Shown one piece after another: positions 18,278 to 24,747 of a stretch of 45,368 nt of DNA. Below the pieces are notes generated by a model, which saw only the letters and a program-made list of their open reading frames with translations, did not search any database and was not told where the DNA came from. Both the position numbers and the translations under genes were made by a program. Source of the DNA: a virus; the IMG/VR virus record IMGVR_UViG_3300029258_001906, positions 1 through 45,368 of that record; one strand, 5' to 3'. How positions within the stretch are numbered: position 1 is the first letter of the stretch; each line of letters begins with the position of its first letter.

Positions 18278-19882
18278 TTAATTTTTAATATACAGTTCAC
18301 TCGGCTTATCCCGACGAACAAATTTTTCCGCGAGTCTCCGCGTTCTAAAAGGACTACGAGCCCGGACAACCGAAGGTGTTGCCACCTGGATCCGCGAAGC
18401 AGTGGTCCTTGCCTTAACTGGAAAAGCAAAGGTCAAAGCCATAGCGTCCGCGATGTCCGGAGAGATCCCGTCGTTATCTTTTTTAATCTTTTCTTTCGGA
18501 GGGAGAGTGAGTAATCCACGCGACGTTGTTCTTTCAAATCCTGGTACCATGAGCAGGTCTCTTGCGAATATGTCTTCGTCCGGTATACTCACTCCTCCCT
18601 CTTCAAACCAATCTTTCATAAATCCATACATCTGCGCGCGCTTGTTTCGATACAGTTCCGGCATAAGAGCTCCGGACCCAAAAGGAACGGCCATCGTCTT
18701 CGCGCCATAACCCATTTCCGCCAGGCGATCTCGACAGCCATATCCATAAGCAACATCGAGAAAAACCATATCTAATCCAAGTTGATCTATTTTTTGCGCG
18801 ACGATTCCCGCAAGCCGCATTGGCTTGACCGGGTCCGTGTATACTTCGTATTCAACAATTCGTCGTCCTTGACGGACAACGAGGACAGTGCGGTCAGCAC
18901 CTTCTCCACTTCCATCCACTCCCATAACCATAGGAGCGAAAGCGTCAAAGTACGCTTGATTTTTCCGCGCAGTAGCCACATACTCCGGCTTGATAAGCGT
19001 GTTCCCTGTTGACTGGAACGCTTCCGCCAGACAGCATGGATACTCCTGTAAAAATTTCCATAGATCTCCATTATACTCATCCTCCAATTTTCGCCTACGC
19101 CAGAAGATCTGGTCAATTTTCAGGTTGTAGATCTCCATGAGTTCCAGTTCTTCTGTCGTAGGCTTAAATCGTGAGGGAGGGGTTTCTCTATATTCATCCT
19201 GTATGTACCAGGGAATGAAAAGTGTTTTGTATCGAGTAAGTGCGTTCGGATCGGTCCCTTTCATACAGAGATTATAAAACATGTTGTTCACACCATTCGC
19301 GGTGGACTCCATGATAATTTCCGTTTTTAAATCTGTCGCGACTCCTTGCATAAGACCGGTTGACAGATCGTCCGTGTTCCCATAGAACGCGGCTTCTGAC
19401 AAATGAAGAAGTTGCGGGTTCATCCCTCTCCCAACGTCCTGTGCCCCCGCGGTACCCAGACCATATTCTGAATCGATCCGTCCGAATTTTAATTCTTTTT
19501 TATTGGATCGTTCTATGCCGGGCCGCAGGGGATCAGGTAAATTACTATACATTCTTTTCACCATATCGAAAAGATAATCAGTAGACTTTGAAATATGCGC
19601 GAGTATAAAAACACTCACACCCAAATTGAGTGACGCTTTGTGGAGGAAACGCGCGGCCGTGTATGTACTGACGCCTTGCTGTCTTCCTTTCACAACACAT
19701 ACACGAACGAGCTGTCCCGCTTTACGTATGTCCTCAATAAAATTATGTAACATCATCTGGGCTTTATTAAAAACCAGAGGAACGGTCCTTCCTCCAGATT
19801 TAGGACGGATCCTGATAAACCGTTGAGCATATTCAGGCAAGTTGTCACGAAGGTAATCAATCTTCGACATGATGTTCGACAT
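18278..19882 (-). CDS. terL: Terminase large subunit
   Basis: About 534 residues from the ATG at 19882, which has GGGGAGG 7 nt upstream. An upstream in-frame ATG at 19915 lacks a good site. The ATPase domain shows a Walker A-like VVKGRQQGVST near residue 60 and a Walker B-like LLHLSEAAF near 150. The C-terminal RNase H-like nuclease shows GVDGSGEGADRT, MVFLDVAYGYG and SPDIADAMALTFAF, which hold the metal-binding Asp residues. It packages DNA into the procapsid and cuts it. The start overlaps the small-subunit candidate by 26 bp. Confidence 0.95.
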   Translation of the reverse strand: MSNIMSKIDYLRDNLPEYAQRFIRIRPKSGGRTVPLVFNKAQMMLHNFIEDIRKAGQLVRVCVVKGRQQGVSTYTAARFLHKASLNLGVSVFILAHISKSTDYLFDMVKRMYSNLPDPLRPGIERSNKKELKFGRIDSEYGLGTAGAQDVGRGMNPQLLHLSEAAFYGNTDDLSTGLMQGVATDLKTEIIMESTANGVNNMFYNLCMKGTDPNALTRYKTLFIPWYIQDEYRETPPSRFKPTTEELELMEIYNLKIDQIFWRRRKLEDEYNGDLWKFLQEYPCCLAEAFQSTGNTLIKPEYVATARKNQAYFDAFAPMVMGVDGSGEGADRTVLVVRQGRRIVEYEVYTDPVKPMRLAGIVAQKIDQLGLDMVFLDVAYGYGCRDRLAEMGYGAKTMAVPFGSGALMPELYRNKRAQMYGFMKDWFEEGGVSIPDEDIFARDLLMVPGFERTTSRGLLTLPPKEKIKKDNDGISPDIADAMALTFAFPVKARTTASRIQVATPSVVRARSPFRTRRLAEKFVRRDKPSELYIKN

Positions 19883-20297
19883 CGATAACCTCCCCTTTCT
19901 TTCCCTGAATACCATTTAAAACATCATCGATCGTAAGGTTGAGATTTGTATTTTCAGATATGAGTTTTGGTTTACCCAGGACGCGATCAAAAAGTTCTTG
20001 AGCTGACTTCAAGTCCCCGGCCGCGGCGAAGACCGCTATTTTTATTGCGGCTATTTTTATGTGTGACATTCCTCCAAAATCAAGAGTCTTCAAAGATTCC
20101 GGAGTAAGCATTGCCGCTTCGTGTATCGCTGTCGTGAAGATGTCCTTTACATTACCAAGATCCTCAACTTTGACAGGCACCCCCGATTCCATCTTGAACT
20201 TCGTGACGTTCCCGCGTCGGTCTACTTTGGTAAAATATATATCCTCATCCGTGAGTTCTTTTGTCTCGACAGGCTGAGGAGCAAAAGGATCAGTCAT
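19857..20297 (-). CDS. Probable terminase small subunit
   Basis: 146 residues, directly upstream of and overlapping terL. A helical core (HIKIAAIKIAVFAAAGDLKSAQELFDRVLGKPKL) resembles the segment of many small terminases in which a helix pair is followed by a GKP turn. The last third is polar with an acidic end (GEVIDVEHHVED). It would recognise the packaging site and recruit TerL. The call rests on position and this segment, as no clear helix-turn-helix is visible. Confidence 0.65.
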   Translation of the reverse strand: MTDPFAPQPVETKELTDEDIYFTKVDRRGNVTKFKMESGVPVKVEDLGNVKDIFTTAIHEAAMLTPESLKTLDFGGMSHIKIAAIKIAVFAAAGDLKSAQELFDRVLGKPKLISENTNLNLTIDDVLNGIQGKKGEVIDVEHHVED

Positions 20298-20311
20298 CTT
20301 CTCTCCTTATT

Positions 20312-20342
20312 AAAAAATGAAAGGAGGCTCTGCCCCTCCTTT
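20312..20342 (-). terminator. Rho-independent terminator between the first late gene and terS
   Basis: An 8-bp stem (AAAGGAGG with CCUCCUUU), a 7-nt loop and then CAUUUUUU. It lies after the gene at 20370-21188. Because no promoter is evident before terS, it probably terminates only part of the transcripts. Confidence 0.7.
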
Positions 20343-20369
20343 GCCGGCTTGAACCGGAGCTCTCCTCAT

Positions 20370-21188
20370 TTATATTCCCGCGAACGGATCGCCTGGTTTA
20401 CTTTCCTTTTTCTCTTCTGCCGGGCCCCCTGGAACGCTCGGCGTGTTTACTGTCCCCGCGCCCGAAACTATCGGCGCCGCGCCCGTTGTAGGACCTGTCG
20501 CGCCTTTCCCTTTCAGAAGCTCTTTCTCTACTTCCGACGGCTCTGCCACTTCTGACGGCTTGCTCTTTTTTGGAAGCGATTCTTCCTCAGTCTTCGATTC
20601 CAATTCGAGAAACTCATCAGTGTCAGCGACTTCTGCTTTACCGTCGCCGCGCATTTTGTCCAGTTCCGGATAGGATCGCTGTTTACCCTCTCTATACTCC
20701 GCAAGATGTTTTTGATAACCCTTTTCATCTTCCTCCCTGAGCGCCACCATTTCACGCGCCTTTTCGACGGAATAAAATTCATAAACATCTACGCCGAGGT
20801 CCCACTTCTTGCAATACTTCGCGAGCTGTTCCAACGTCATCACCCTCAAAGGTATGTCCGTTATGTCGTTCGGATCGTTCCTGTTGATGAGCTTGAGAAT
20901 TTTTATCTCATAAATTCTCTGCCAACCTACTTCTTCTGGTCCGTATCTGTCAACGAGATATTTTGGAACAGTGTAATTTCTGAGAACATACCAGGGCATT
21001 TTCGCTGAATGCTGATCGAGCTTGAAAATAACTTCTTCTTTGTACTTCGTCTCTTTTGATTGATCGTTGAGTTTGGTGAACGTCACCAAGACTCTGATAA
21101 GAAACGGATAGTGAAGCAAATCTTCCTTTCTATCCGCCACGGGTGTTGGACTTTCGCCCGTTCCGTCTTTCCATGATTTTTCTGCCAT
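20370..21188 (-). CDS. First gene of the leftward operon, unknown function
   Basis: 272 residues. About 170 residues form a folded, charged domain (HYPFLIRVLVTFTKLNDQS, MPWYVLRNYTVPKYLVDRYG, EIKILKLINRNDPNDI). A long low-complexity tail follows, rich in Glu, Lys, Pro and Gly with GATGPTTGAAP, and it ends GDPFAGI. The same end, DPFAG, closes the single-strand binding protein at 34797-35474, so a shared partner or origin is possible. It is the first gene behind the main leftward promoter and is cut off from the packaging genes by a terminator. I do not recognise the family. Confidence 0.8.
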   Translation of the reverse strand: MAEKSWKDGTGESPTPVADRKEDLLHYPFLIRVLVTFTKLNDQSKETKYKEEVIFKLDQHSAKMPWYVLRNYTVPKYLVDRYGPEEVGWQRIYEIKILKLINRNDPNDITDIPLRVMTLEQLAKYCKKWDLGVDVYEFYSVEKAREMVALREEDEKGYQKHLAEYREGKQRSYPELDKMRGDGKAEVADTDEFLELESKTEEESLPKKSKPSEVAEPSEVEKELLKGKGATGPTTGAAPIVSGAGTVNTPSVPGGPAEEKKESKPGDPFAGI

Positions 21189-21282
21189 GTTTCCCTCCTT
21201 GTGGGTTTGTGAATGTCTGATGATATTAACGCCTGAACAGCTTAACTGTCTAAAAATTTATGCTAATTCCTTATACACGTTA

Positions 21283-21311
21283 ACTATACATGATATATAC
21301 CCTTTTGTCAA
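21283..21311 (-). promoter_or_regulatory. Main leftward sigma70 promoter
   Basis: On the minus strand TTGACA (21311-21306), a 17-bp spacer and TATAGT (21288-21283). The architecture is the same as the capsid promoter. The leader to the start at 21188 is about 90 nt. Confidence 0.85.
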
Positions 21312-21640
21312 ATTTTTTAAAATTTTTATTCTATATTAAGTTAATTGAAAAATTACATCTATGACGGAAGTGGTCGGAATCTTTGACCCGGTGGGGTGAC
21401 GTCTATGACGGAAGTTGAATGCCCGGGTAGATCATTAAGAGATTTTGTGAGTGAGAGGATACCTGGATTTTTATGAGCGAGAGGATGGAGAGACTTATTT
21501 ACTATTTTAAATTCGCGCGCGTGGCGGTGGAGGGTTCGCCACGCCAAAAATTTAAGGGGGGGTGGGGGTGTAAAATAATCCATAAGGAGCGAGCGCCCGC
21601 CGTCATGGTGTATGATGTCATCCTCTCCCCATGTTTCAAA

Positions 21641-21718
21641 TGTTAAGTATTGACATGATGTGATAATACAACGATACAACCGCTCAACGTGTGCCCGGTA
21701 TCATGTCATAACTTAACA
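21641..21718. repeat. Imperfect 19-bp inverted repeat
   Basis: 21641-21659 and 21700-21718 are reverse complements except for two adjacent bases in the centre. The arms contain TGACATGAT / ATCATGTCA. The spacing is about 40 bp, which could fit two bound regulator dimers or a looped operator. Confidence 0.75.
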
Positions 21719-21754
21719 TATACAACAGGTCAAAGGGATGTTTCAAATGTCGAT

Positions 21755-21911
21755 ATGTGTAATGATTACGAATGAGAACACGGAAACTTTTCTTTGAACA
21801 CTCTCCCACCTTTAGACCCTCCGCCGTTGGATGATGTACCATACACCCTATAGGTATATACATACCTCTCAAAAATACTTATATGACTTCTCATTCGTAA
21901 TCATTACACAT
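21755..21911. repeat. Perfect 24-bp inverted repeat flanking a 109-bp spacer
   Basis: 21755-21778 and 21888-21911 are exact reverse complements (core TGTAATGATTACGAATGAG; the TAATGATTA centre is itself palindromic). The right arm ends about 38 bp before the -35 box of the rightward promoter. It is a good candidate for a regulator or replication-initiator site. Confidence 0.85.
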
Positions 21912-21949
21912 TTAAATATACACAACAAAACAAATATTCAAATAAATAC

Positions 21950-21977
21950 TTGACATTTCGCTATTTTAGTGTATAAT
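21950..21977 (+). promoter_or_regulatory. Main rightward sigma70 promoter
   Basis: TTGACA (21950-21955), a 16-bp spacer and a perfect TATAAT (21972-21977). It drives the early genes. The leader of about 135 nt forms two hairpins (22032-22046 with a GGAAA loop, and 22072-22086 with an AAAAA loop). Confidence 0.88.
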
Positions 21978-22121
21978 TGATTATAGAGATACTCGACAAA
22001 TAAGAACAAATAAAACAGAGAAGCGAAGCGCCGGAAAGGCGCACCAAATGAGGAGAAGAGAAAATACAGCTTGCCAAAAAGGCAAAAAGACATGAACGGC
22101 AACAAAAAAGGAGGCAACAAA

Positions 22122-22595
22122 ATGGCTGATACGATTTGCAAAAACTGTTCACACCGCGACACCTGCGCCGAGGCGCAAAGGTTTAGCACCGACATAGTCG
22201 AGTCTTGCGACTACTTCGACCGGGAAGGTGTTGACCTTGAAAATTTCTATAGTTTAGTGTTTGATAACAAACGCGGGACGTTTAGCGTCCACATGGCACG
22301 CGCTATCTATCAAGAGGAAGCACACGCGCGGATATTGGAGGAATACGGCCACGCCGGAGAGGTGCAGACCTTTAGCGCCGGGCAGTTTTGGCAACTGTTC
22401 AGCGCGATAGACGGGGCGCTCACCCATTGGGAGGAGGTAGACAGGGAAGAGGGCTACACCTGCGACGAGTGCGCGGAAGAGGGGCACAACTGTCCGGCTG
22501 AGTTCGTAATCTATAACACCGCGGACCGGGACGGCGGCCCGTCTCAATATCTCTGCCGGAAACACCTTGACAAACTCGAAAATACCGAGTTTTAA
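22122..22595 (+). CDS. Early protein with Cys/His clusters, unknown function
   Basis: 157 residues from the ATG at 22122, which has AAAGGAGG 8 nt upstream. An N-terminal cluster CKNCSHRDTC and a later one (CDECAEEGHNC ... YLCRKHL) suggest two zinc-binding sites around an acidic middle. The GC content is visibly higher than in the structural genes. It is the first gene of the early operon and its stop codon is two bases from the first hammerhead ribozyme. Early zinc-binding phage proteins often act on host enzymes, but nothing specific can be said here. Confidence 0.82.
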   Translation: MADTICKNCSHRDTCAEAQRFSTDIVESCDYFDREGVDLENFYSLVFDNKRGTFSVHMARAIYQEEAHARILEEYGHAGEVQTFSAGQFWQLFSAIDGALTHWEEVDREEGYTCDECAEEGHNCPAEFVIYNTADRDGGPSQYLCRKHLDKLENTEF

Positions 22596-22597
22596 GG

Positions 22598-22660
22598 GCC
22601 GAAACCCCGCTTTGCGGGGTCCGCGTCGGTTGGCTACTGGCGCGCTGATGAGGCAAGCCA
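22598..22660 (+). ncRNA. Type II hammerhead ribozyme 1
   Basis: Order GAAA (22601-22604), stem III hairpin (CCCCGC 22605-22610 with GCGGGG 22614-22619), U22620 and C22621, stem I hairpin (nine pairs, 22622-22630 with 22636-22644), CUGAUGA (22645-22651). Open stem II is GCC 22598-22600 with GGC 22652-22654. The predicted cut is after C22621. Loop I UGGCU (22631-22635) can pair with AGCCA (22656-22660). All core bases fit the hammerhead consensus in the permuted type II order. Confidence 0.9.
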
Positions 22661-22702
22661 CAACACAAATGAGGGTCAGCAGACCCCGAAGGAGGCAACA
22701 AA

Positions 22703-23041
22703 ATGGCACAGTTTAGAGGAACAGTTCAGGGAAACAGGTCAGAAGCGTCAAGGCTCGGGCACAAGACAAGCGGTATAACGACACGCTGTAACGGTTGGCG
22801 GTCCGGCGTAAGGGTCGAGGGCAGTTATTACGAGGACAAAGACGCTGACGTCTTCACGGTGTACGCGACCGCGGGGAGCGGGTACGGCACAAGTGCGGGC
22901 ATGATCGCACAGGTAACAAAGGACGAAGAAGGCAAAGAAGTAATACAATACTACTTCCCGAACGGTCTTTTTGTGGAGTTTAAAGACGGCGAAGTCTCGC
23001 GGGCGTCCGCTCAGTTATTGGACGCTTTCCGTGGTAAATAG
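22703..23041 (+). CDS. Conserved small early phage protein, unknown function
   Basis: 112 residues beginning MAQFRGTVQGNRSEASRLGHK, an opening that recurs in small proteins of many phages. A beta-rich middle follows with a Trp-rich turn (CNGWRSGVRVEGSYY) and a Gly-rich segment (TAGSGYGTSAG). No catalytic motif is visible. It shares a 17-bp start region (GGAGGCAACAAAATGGC) with the preceding gene. It lies wholly between the predicted cut sites of ribozymes 1 and 2, so the mature RNA would carry this gene alone. Confidence 0.85.
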   Translation: MAQFRGTVQGNRSEASRLGHKTSGITTRCNGWRSGVRVEGSYYEDKDADVFTVYATAGSGYGTSAGMIAQVTKDEEGKEVIQYYFPNGLFVEFKDGEVSRASAQLLDAFRGK

Positions 23042-23101
23042 GCCGAAACGCCCTCCGGGGCGTCTGGTCCGGGTGTTTCCGGGCCACTGATGAGGCAGAC
23101 A
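23042..23101 (+). ncRNA. Type II hammerhead ribozyme 2
   Basis: GAAA (23045-23048), stem III CGCCC/GGGCG with UCCG loop (23049-23062), U23063 and C23064, stem I of eight pairs (23065-23072 with 23079-23086), CUGAUGA (23087-23093), stem II GCC 23042-23044 with GGC 23094-23096. The predicted cut is after C23064. Loop I UGUUU (23074-23078) can pair with AGACA (23097-23101). The 5' strand of stem II starts at the base after the stop codon of the preceding gene. Confidence 0.92.
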
Positions 23102-23130
23102 AAACGACAGGAAACAAAGGAGGCAAAGAC

Positions 23131-23640
23131 ATGACGAGGCAAGAATTATTTGACAAAAGAGTCGAGGAGCGCGTCAAGGAAGAATTGACGCCCGTAAACG
23201 CTAACAAGCGCTATGACGAAATGCTCGACGAGGTAAGCGGAGAAATCCGTATCGGGTCGATTACTTTTGACGCGTCGCGCGTATTGGAAGAACTCGACCC
23301 TATCGCGTACCGTTGCGGGTTCAGTGATTGGCTTGACGGCGCAGAACTGGAAGAGATTGACGGCGAGTATTACGAACAATCAGAAGTTGACGACATCAAA
23401 GAAGAGACCGAGAACGAAATCGAGGAAAGTGACTTCATTCGTATTTGCGACGAATGCGGAAAAGTTATGCAAGAAGGCTATTGCATAGGCGGGGGTCAAG
23501 CATATTATTGTAGTGATGAATGTTTGCACAAGGCGACCGACGAAGTCGACCGGGAAGCGTATGACATAGGCGGAGACAATTCCGACAGTTATTGGACTAA
23601 TTGGGAATGGTCCGACGAGTGGGCCCGGCTTATGGAATAG
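23131..23640 (+). CDS. Early protein with zinc-ribbon-like Cys motif
   Basis: 169 acidic residues from an ATG behind AAAGGAGG. A helical N-terminal half (MTRQELFDKRVEERVKEEL) includes CGFSDWLD, and a Cys cluster follows at about 115-145 (ICDECGKVMQEGYCIGGG, then YYCSDECLHKA), which resembles a treble-clef or zinc ribbon. The end is rich in Asp, Ser and Trp (NSDSYWTNWEWSDEW). It recurs in phages but has no known job that I can name. It sits between ribozymes 2 and 3. Confidence 0.85.
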   Translation: MTRQELFDKRVEERVKEELTPVNANKRYDEMLDEVSGEIRIGSITFDASRVLEELDPIAYRCGFSDWLDGAELEEIDGEYYEQSEVDDIKEETENEIEESDFIRICDECGKVMQEGYCIGGGQAYYCSDECLHKATDEVDREAYDIGGDNSDSYWTNWEWSDEWARLME

Positions 23641-23742
23641 CCAGAAACGCCGACCCCTGCGGGTTGCAGGGTCCCGGGGCGACAGGCTCGCCCGTCGGCG
23701 TCTGGGTGCGTTGGCTACGCATTCACTGAAGAGGGAAGCCAA
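23641..23742 (+). ncRNA. Type II hammerhead ribozyme 3, variant with enlarged stem III
   Basis: GAAA (23644-23647), stem III CGCCGAC (23648-23654) with GUCGGCG (23694-23700), U23701 and C23702, stem I of eight pairs (23703-23710 with 23718-23725), CUGAAGA (23726-23732). Stem III encloses two further 6-bp hairpins (23655-23671 and 23677-23693), giving a three-way junction. Stem II is weak: an A separates CC (23641-23642) from GAAA. Loop I UUGGCU (23711-23716) pairs with AGCCAA (23737-23742). The predicted cut is after C23702. Confidence 0.82.
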
Positions 23743-23775
23743 TCGAGTAAAGGAAGTCAAAAAGGAAGTGGATAA

Positions 23776-23928
23776 ATGCCGTCAACAATTCAAGTGTATA
23801 GGTTTTTAAAAAAGCGCTATCCGAATGACGGGCGCAAGTTTCACCTGATGAGCATGTCAAAGTTGTACGCAATCTATTACAGCGTGAAACGGAAAGAGAA
23901 CACCAAAAAACAGGAGGCAAAAAGATGA
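23776..23928 (+). CDS. Small basic early protein
   Basis: 50 residues (MPSTIQVYRFLKKRYPNDG start; Lys/Arg-rich KRKENTKKQEAKR end). GGAAGTGG lies upstream and its TGA overlaps the ATG of the next gene, which suggests coupled translation. There is no recognised domain. It is probably real given the tight packing, but shorter than usual evidence allows one to be sure. Confidence 0.55.
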   Translation: MPSTIQVYRFLKKRYPNDGRKFHLMSMSKLYAIYYSVKRKENTKKQEAKR

Positions 23929-24275
23929 AGACAAAAAAGTATGTAGTGGCGATCGAATTACGAACACAGGATATTGATGGTAATGTGATTGACCAGGAAG
24001 AACAAAAACAGCTTGTTATAAGCACGATAGGGTCGTTATGGAATGTGGCGAGCGTTGGATTTATGTCTGAGACAAGATATATTATACAGCGCGAAGCCGG
24101 TGGAATGCCCGGGGACCCGGAAATATTTGATAATGAAAAGGAAGCGCAACAGCGGTACATTGACATTGTCAATGAAATATTTAAGGTAGAACTTATCACA
24201 GTCGAAGAGGCCGAAGAAATGATGTCCCGGGGTTGGGATTATGAAGGCGTTCGACTATATGAAGTAGAAGTTTAG
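23925..24275 (+). CDS. Early protein of unknown function
   Basis: 116 acidic residues with an AGGAGG site inside the preceding small gene. Strands at the start (KKYVVAIELRTQDIDG) are followed by a SLWNVASVGFMSETRYIIQ segment and a helical C-terminal part. There are no Cys clusters or catalytic motifs. It lies between ribozymes 3 and 4. Confidence 0.78.
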   Translation: MKTKKYVVAIELRTQDIDGNVIDQEEQKQLVISTIGSLWNVASVGFMSETRYIIQREAGGMPGDPEIFDNEKEAQQRYIDIVNEIFKVELITVEEAEEMMSRGWDYEGVRLYEVEV

Positions 24276-24282
24276 CCTCCAA

Positions 24283-24351
24283 TGTCGAAACGTCCCGGGC
24301 GGTCCGGGACGTCTATATAGGTTTATTACCTATATACTGATGAGACAAATA
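24283..24351 (+). ncRNA. Type II hammerhead ribozyme 4
   Basis: GAAA (24287-24290), stem III of eight pairs (24291-24298 with 24304-24311), U24312 and C24313, stem I of eight pairs (24314-24321 with 24329-24336), CUGAUGA (24337-24343), stem II UGUC 24283-24286 with GACA 24344-24347. The predicted cut is after C24313. Loop I UAUU (24324-24327) can pair with AAUA (24348-24351). It has the most regular stems of the four. Confidence 0.93.
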
Positions 24352-24393
24352 CCCGGGAATCCGGGACAAATACCCGGTATTTTGGGACAAATA
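24344..24393 (+). repeat. Three GACAAATA words at exact 21-bp spacing
   Basis: GACAAATA occurs at 24344, 24365 and 24386. The first copy is the stem II strand plus pseudoknot strand of ribozyme 4. The third lies just before the AAAGGAGG site of the next gene, so alternative pairing could link ribozyme folding and translation. Confidence 0.75.
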
Positions 24394-24405
24394 AAGGAGG
24401 CAGTT

Positions 24406-24603
24406 ATGTATCAGTCAATCGAACAGTTGCGCAAAATGAGCTATATTGACCGTCTCAGAGAGCTCCAGAGCCGTTATTTTCAGCGAGAAGGGGTCTTGGC
24501 CCGGTGCAAATGCTGTGGTCTGACGCTCAATAAGGCTGAGATTCAGGAAAATCAGGGTAAATGTTTCCATTGTATCAAAGGAAACTGCCCTAAATGTAAA
24601 TAA
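24406..24603 (+). CDS. Small zinc-finger-like early protein
   Basis: 65 residues from the ATG at 24406, behind AAAGGAGG. A helical N-terminal half (SIEQLRKMSYIDRLRELQSR) is followed by paired Cys motifs CKCCG, CFHC and CPKCK, consistent with one or two zinc sites. It is the last gene of the ribozyme-punctuated operon. A DNA-, RNA- or protein-binding role is likely, with the target unknown. Confidence 0.78.
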   Translation: MYQSIEQLRKMSYIDRLRELQSRYFQREGVLARCKCCGLTLNKAEIQENQGKCFHCIKGNCPKCK

Positions 24604-24652
24604 ACCGAACAATAAGATACAAACGGAATAAAAAATAAAATTGAAAAAATAT

Positions 24653-24681
24653 TTGACACTTGGATATTTTTGATGTATACT
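24653..24681 (+). promoter_or_regulatory. Sigma70 promoter for the lysozyme-like to RtcB region
   Basis: TTGACA (24653-24658), a 17-bp spacer and TATACT (24676-24681). It lies in an AT-rich gap after the early operon and about 65 bp before the next start codon. Confidence 0.82.
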
Positions 24682-24747
24682 CGCAATTATGACATTGGAC
24701 ACTTTTCAGAGCACATCGAAAAATCCTCAACTATAAAGCAGGAAAGA

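Larger units (their letters stand above)
21312..21949. other. Non-coding control region between the divergent operons
   Basis: About 640 bases with no convincing gene. The region holds AT-rich stretches near 21312-21356, a repeated ATGACGGAAG word (21360 and 21404), a GC-rich hairpin near 21520-21543, a G-run at 21553-21567, and two pairs of inverted repeats listed separately. Its place between divergent promoters suits operator, origin or packaging-signal functions, but none is proven. Confidence 0.6.

Noticed and set aside
21650-21678. TTGACA at 21650 as an extra rightward promoter
   Set aside because: No acceptable -10 box at 16-18 bp, and the word is part of an inverted-repeat arm.
21359-21872. 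Minus-strand open frames in the control region
   Set aside because: They have odd composition (many His, Cys and Pro), poor ribosome sites and overlap the inverted repeats.
22000-22121. A possible fifth hammerhead in the early leader
   Set aside because: Two hairpins are present, but there is no CUGANGA and no GAAA placed before a U-H cut site.
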